Shown one piece after another: positions 62,526-64,000 of a DNA stretch of 64,000 bases (the stretch's first letter is position 1; every line of letters starts with the position of its first letter). This DNA is from Hamadaea sp013361475. Its GTDB lineage: Bacteria; Actinomycetota; Actinomycetes; Mycobacteriales; Micromonosporaceae. The position numbers and the translations under genes were made by a program. The stretch spans positions 186,001 through 250,000 of the forward strand of contig NZ_JBFAHM010000005.1 of assembly GCF_040654195.1 (NCBI RefSeq), written 5' to 3'. The notes below the pieces were generated by a model. It did not search any database. It saw only the letters and a program-made list of their open reading frames with translations, and was not told where the DNA came from.

Positions 62526-63050
62526 ATGACCCCTCGCATCACCCGGCGCATCCTCGCCGTCGTGCTGATCCTCGCCGCCACCGTCGCCGGCACCGTCCAG
62601 CCCGCCACCGCGTCCGGCATCACAGAGCTCCAGGCCGAGATCAACACCTATCTGGCCGCGAACCCCGGCGGCACCCAGATCAACGCCACCGACATCTCCT
62701 ACAGCGGCGGCGCCTTCATCGTCACCCTCGGCCGCACCACCTCGCTCAGCCTGGCCGCGGACTGCCCGGCCGGCTGGTTCTGCTTCTACGACGCCACCGA
62801 TTACAACGGGGCCCGCGGCCGCCTGTCCAGCTGCGGCTGGCAGGACCTGGCCCAGTGGAACTGGAACGACCGCGTCGTGTCGGCCTACTACAACACCCAG
62901 AAGTCCGGCTACGTGGACTTCCTCGACCACGCCGCCGGCTACACCTCCCACGGCCACGACACGAAACTGTTCACCATCAGCGCCAGCTCACCCGGGCTCC
63001 GGCTTGTCCCGTACCCGTACCGCGCTGACCACGTCAACTACCACTGCTGA
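62526..63050 (+). CDS. Secreted I36-like protein with N-terminal helical segment
   Basis: Protein of 174 residues with a strong GGAGG ribosome site and a signal peptide (RILAVVLILAATVAGTVQPATA). Residues 31-75 are an extra segment (ITELQAEINTYLAANPGGTQINATDISY). The I36-like domain follows from residue 79: CPAGWFCFYDATDYNGARGRL, CGWQDLAQWNWNDRV, SAYYNTQKSGYVDFLDH. The motif matches the protein at 29235-29639, but sequence and length differ. Metalloprotease inhibition is known for founders of the family; the role here is unproven. It is divergent from the sigma operon and followed by a strong terminator. Confidence 0.8.
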   Translation: MTPRITRRILAVVLILAATVAGTVQPATASGITELQAEINTYLAANPGGTQINATDISYSGGAFIVTLGRTTSLSLAADCPAGWFCFYDATDYNGARGRLSSCGWQDLAQWNWNDRVVSAYYNTQKSGYVDFLDHAAGYTSHGHDTKLFTISASSPGLRLVPYPYRADHVNYHC

Positions 63051-63060
63051 CCCCGTCAAC

Positions 63061-63095
63061 GCCGGGTGGACGGCGGCCACCGCCGCCCACCCGGC
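63061..63095 (+). terminator. Strong hairpin terminator after the I36-like gene
   Basis: GCCGGGTG (63061-63068) pairs with CACCCGGC (63088-63095), and the stem continues inward through CGGCGG/CCGCCG with a single mismatch to a 3-nt loop. It starts 10 nt after the stop. Confidence 0.8.
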
Positions 63096-63385
63096 GTCGT
63101 CAGACACTGGCCGCACGCGCCGAACGCGGATCCGCCAGCCGCAGGCGCTCGAAGCGCCGACCAGCACCGGCACCCCAGGAGACCACAGTCGGGCCGATCA
63201 TCCATTGCGACGGGCTCGGTGACCAACGTGCATCCACATCGGAAAAGCCAATGGTCGCCCCCAGTTGATCGATCGGGTTGTCCACAGGTCATCCGTAGGG
63301 CCTTGTCTATGGCTGACTCGTCTGCCTAGGGTCGGGCAAGAGTGCCACCTGGGGGAGGGGCGCTGCGACGGGGGAGGTTCGCGGA

Positions 63386-64000
63386 GTGGGTAATCCACTG
63401 GTAGCGCAGACACAGTCGTCGACCACCTGGTACACCGGCCTCGGCCTGATCGAGGACGCCGCACAGATCTCCAACGGCATCAAGAACGACAGCTGGGTCG
63501 ACGGCACGCTCGGCACCGTCGGCGGCGCCCTCGACGTGCTCGGCATGGTCATCGACCCGCTGGGGTCGCTGGTCGCCTGGGGCGTGTCGTGGCTGATGGA
63601 ACACGTCAAACCGCTCAAAGAGGCCCTGGACTGGCTGGCCGGCAACCCCGACGAGATCTCCGCCCATGCCCAGACGTGGGAGAACGTCGCCAAACACGTC
63701 CTGGACACGCAGAAGTACTACGCCGACGCGATCAAGGCCGAGACCGCGTCCTGGATCGGCCCGTCCGGCGACGCCTACCGCCAGCACGCCGGCAACCAGC
63801 TCAACGTCATGGAAGGCATCGGCAAAGCCGCGCACGGCATCCACTACGCCGTCATCGGCGCCGGGCTGATCGTCGGACTCGTGCGCGGCATCGTCCGCGA
63901 CCTGATCGCCCAGTTCATCGGAACCCTGGCCGCCCGGCTGCCGCAATGGCTCGCCGAAGCCGGCCTCACCCTGGGCCTGGCGACCCCCGTGGTCATCGGG
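63386..64000 (+). CDS. WXG100-like secreted effector, N-terminal part (runs off window)
   Basis: GTG 63386 has GGGGAGG 8 nt upstream. The 205 visible residues have no stop before the window end. An N-terminal segment (TTWYTGLGLIEDAAQISNGI, VGGALDVLGMVIDPLGSLVAWGVSWLM) is followed by a helical hairpin: AHAQTWENVAKHVLDTQKYY on one side and AIKAETASWIGPSGDAYRQH on the other, with the turn residues Trp-x-Gly/Ser-Gly. This resembles the WXG100/LXG-type targeting domains of type VII secretion substrates. A hydrophobic stretch (AVIGAGLIVGLVRGIV) and a further helix follow. In such proteins the C-terminus is usually a toxin or other effector, which lies beyond the window. Confidence 0.75.
   Translation, partial: MGNPLVAQTQSSTTWYTGLGLIEDAAQISNGIKNDSWVDGTLGTVGGALDVLGMVIDPLGSLVAWGVSWLMEHVKPLKEALDWLAGNPDEISAHAQTWENVAKHVLDTQKYYADAIKAETASWIGPSGDAYRQHAGNQLNVMEGIGKAAHGIHYAVIGAGLIVGLVRGIVRDLIAQFIGTLAARLPQWLAEAGLTLGLATPVVIG

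Overview
The window is high-G+C DNA dominated by families typical of filamentous actinomycetes: SARP/BTAD-NB-ARC regulators, secreted Rhs proteins, a CU044_5270-type protein paired with an ECF-like sigma factor, a WXG100-type N-terminus and an actinobacterial TnsA-like remnant. A Micromonosporaceae-like host is a reasonable guess, but nothing here fixes the genus. No rRNA, tRNA, CRISPR array or intact insertion sequence was seen.

Layout. (1) 0.3-8.1 kb: a secreted 2150-residue Rhs protein whose C-terminal tip looks like a PD-(D/E)XK nuclease. Directly behind it is a free-standing, catalytically degenerate copy of that tip. (2) 8.4-14.8 kb: an accessory stretch with a PadR regulator and operator, a frameshifted membrane gene, decayed TnsA-like, WD40 and Abi_C-like genes, an H1-like nucleoid protein with a C-terminal HTH, an XRE/membrane pair and a headless beta-lactamase-like gene. 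(3) 15.0-24.8 kb: three consecutive secreted proteins (LamG-like/propeller, DNRLRE-like, second Rhs). (4) 25-34 kb: a large SARP-STAND regulator, a secreted Cys-motif protein, an I36-type inhibitor, and a 30-codon leader ORF coupled to a 1330-residue lysozyme-like/golvesin-like/SGNH fusion. (5) 34-46 kb: two NarL-type two-component systems, each next to a related multi-pass membrane protein; DedA and PAP2 genes divergent from a BlaI/M56 pair with an operator-like inverted repeat; and a GGEEF diguanylate cyclase. (6) 46-57 kb: a STAS protein, a second SARP-STAND regulator and an 1809-residue secreted protein with about 13 FN3 repeats ending in a phospholipase A2 domain. (7) 57-64 kb: a membrane-anchored Ser/Pro-linker protein, a tail-anchored XRE protein, a non-coding stretch with four hairpins, a sigma/CU044_5270 pair, a second I36-type protein, and the start of a WXG100-like secreted effector that runs off the end.

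Overall the region reads as an exported-protein and interbacterial-conflict neighbourhood interleaved with regulators. The strongest candidate for something undescribed is the Rhs tip followed by its dead paralogue (5983-7310), which suggests an immunity protein evolved from the toxin itself. All functional assignments are from motif reading; no database search was run.
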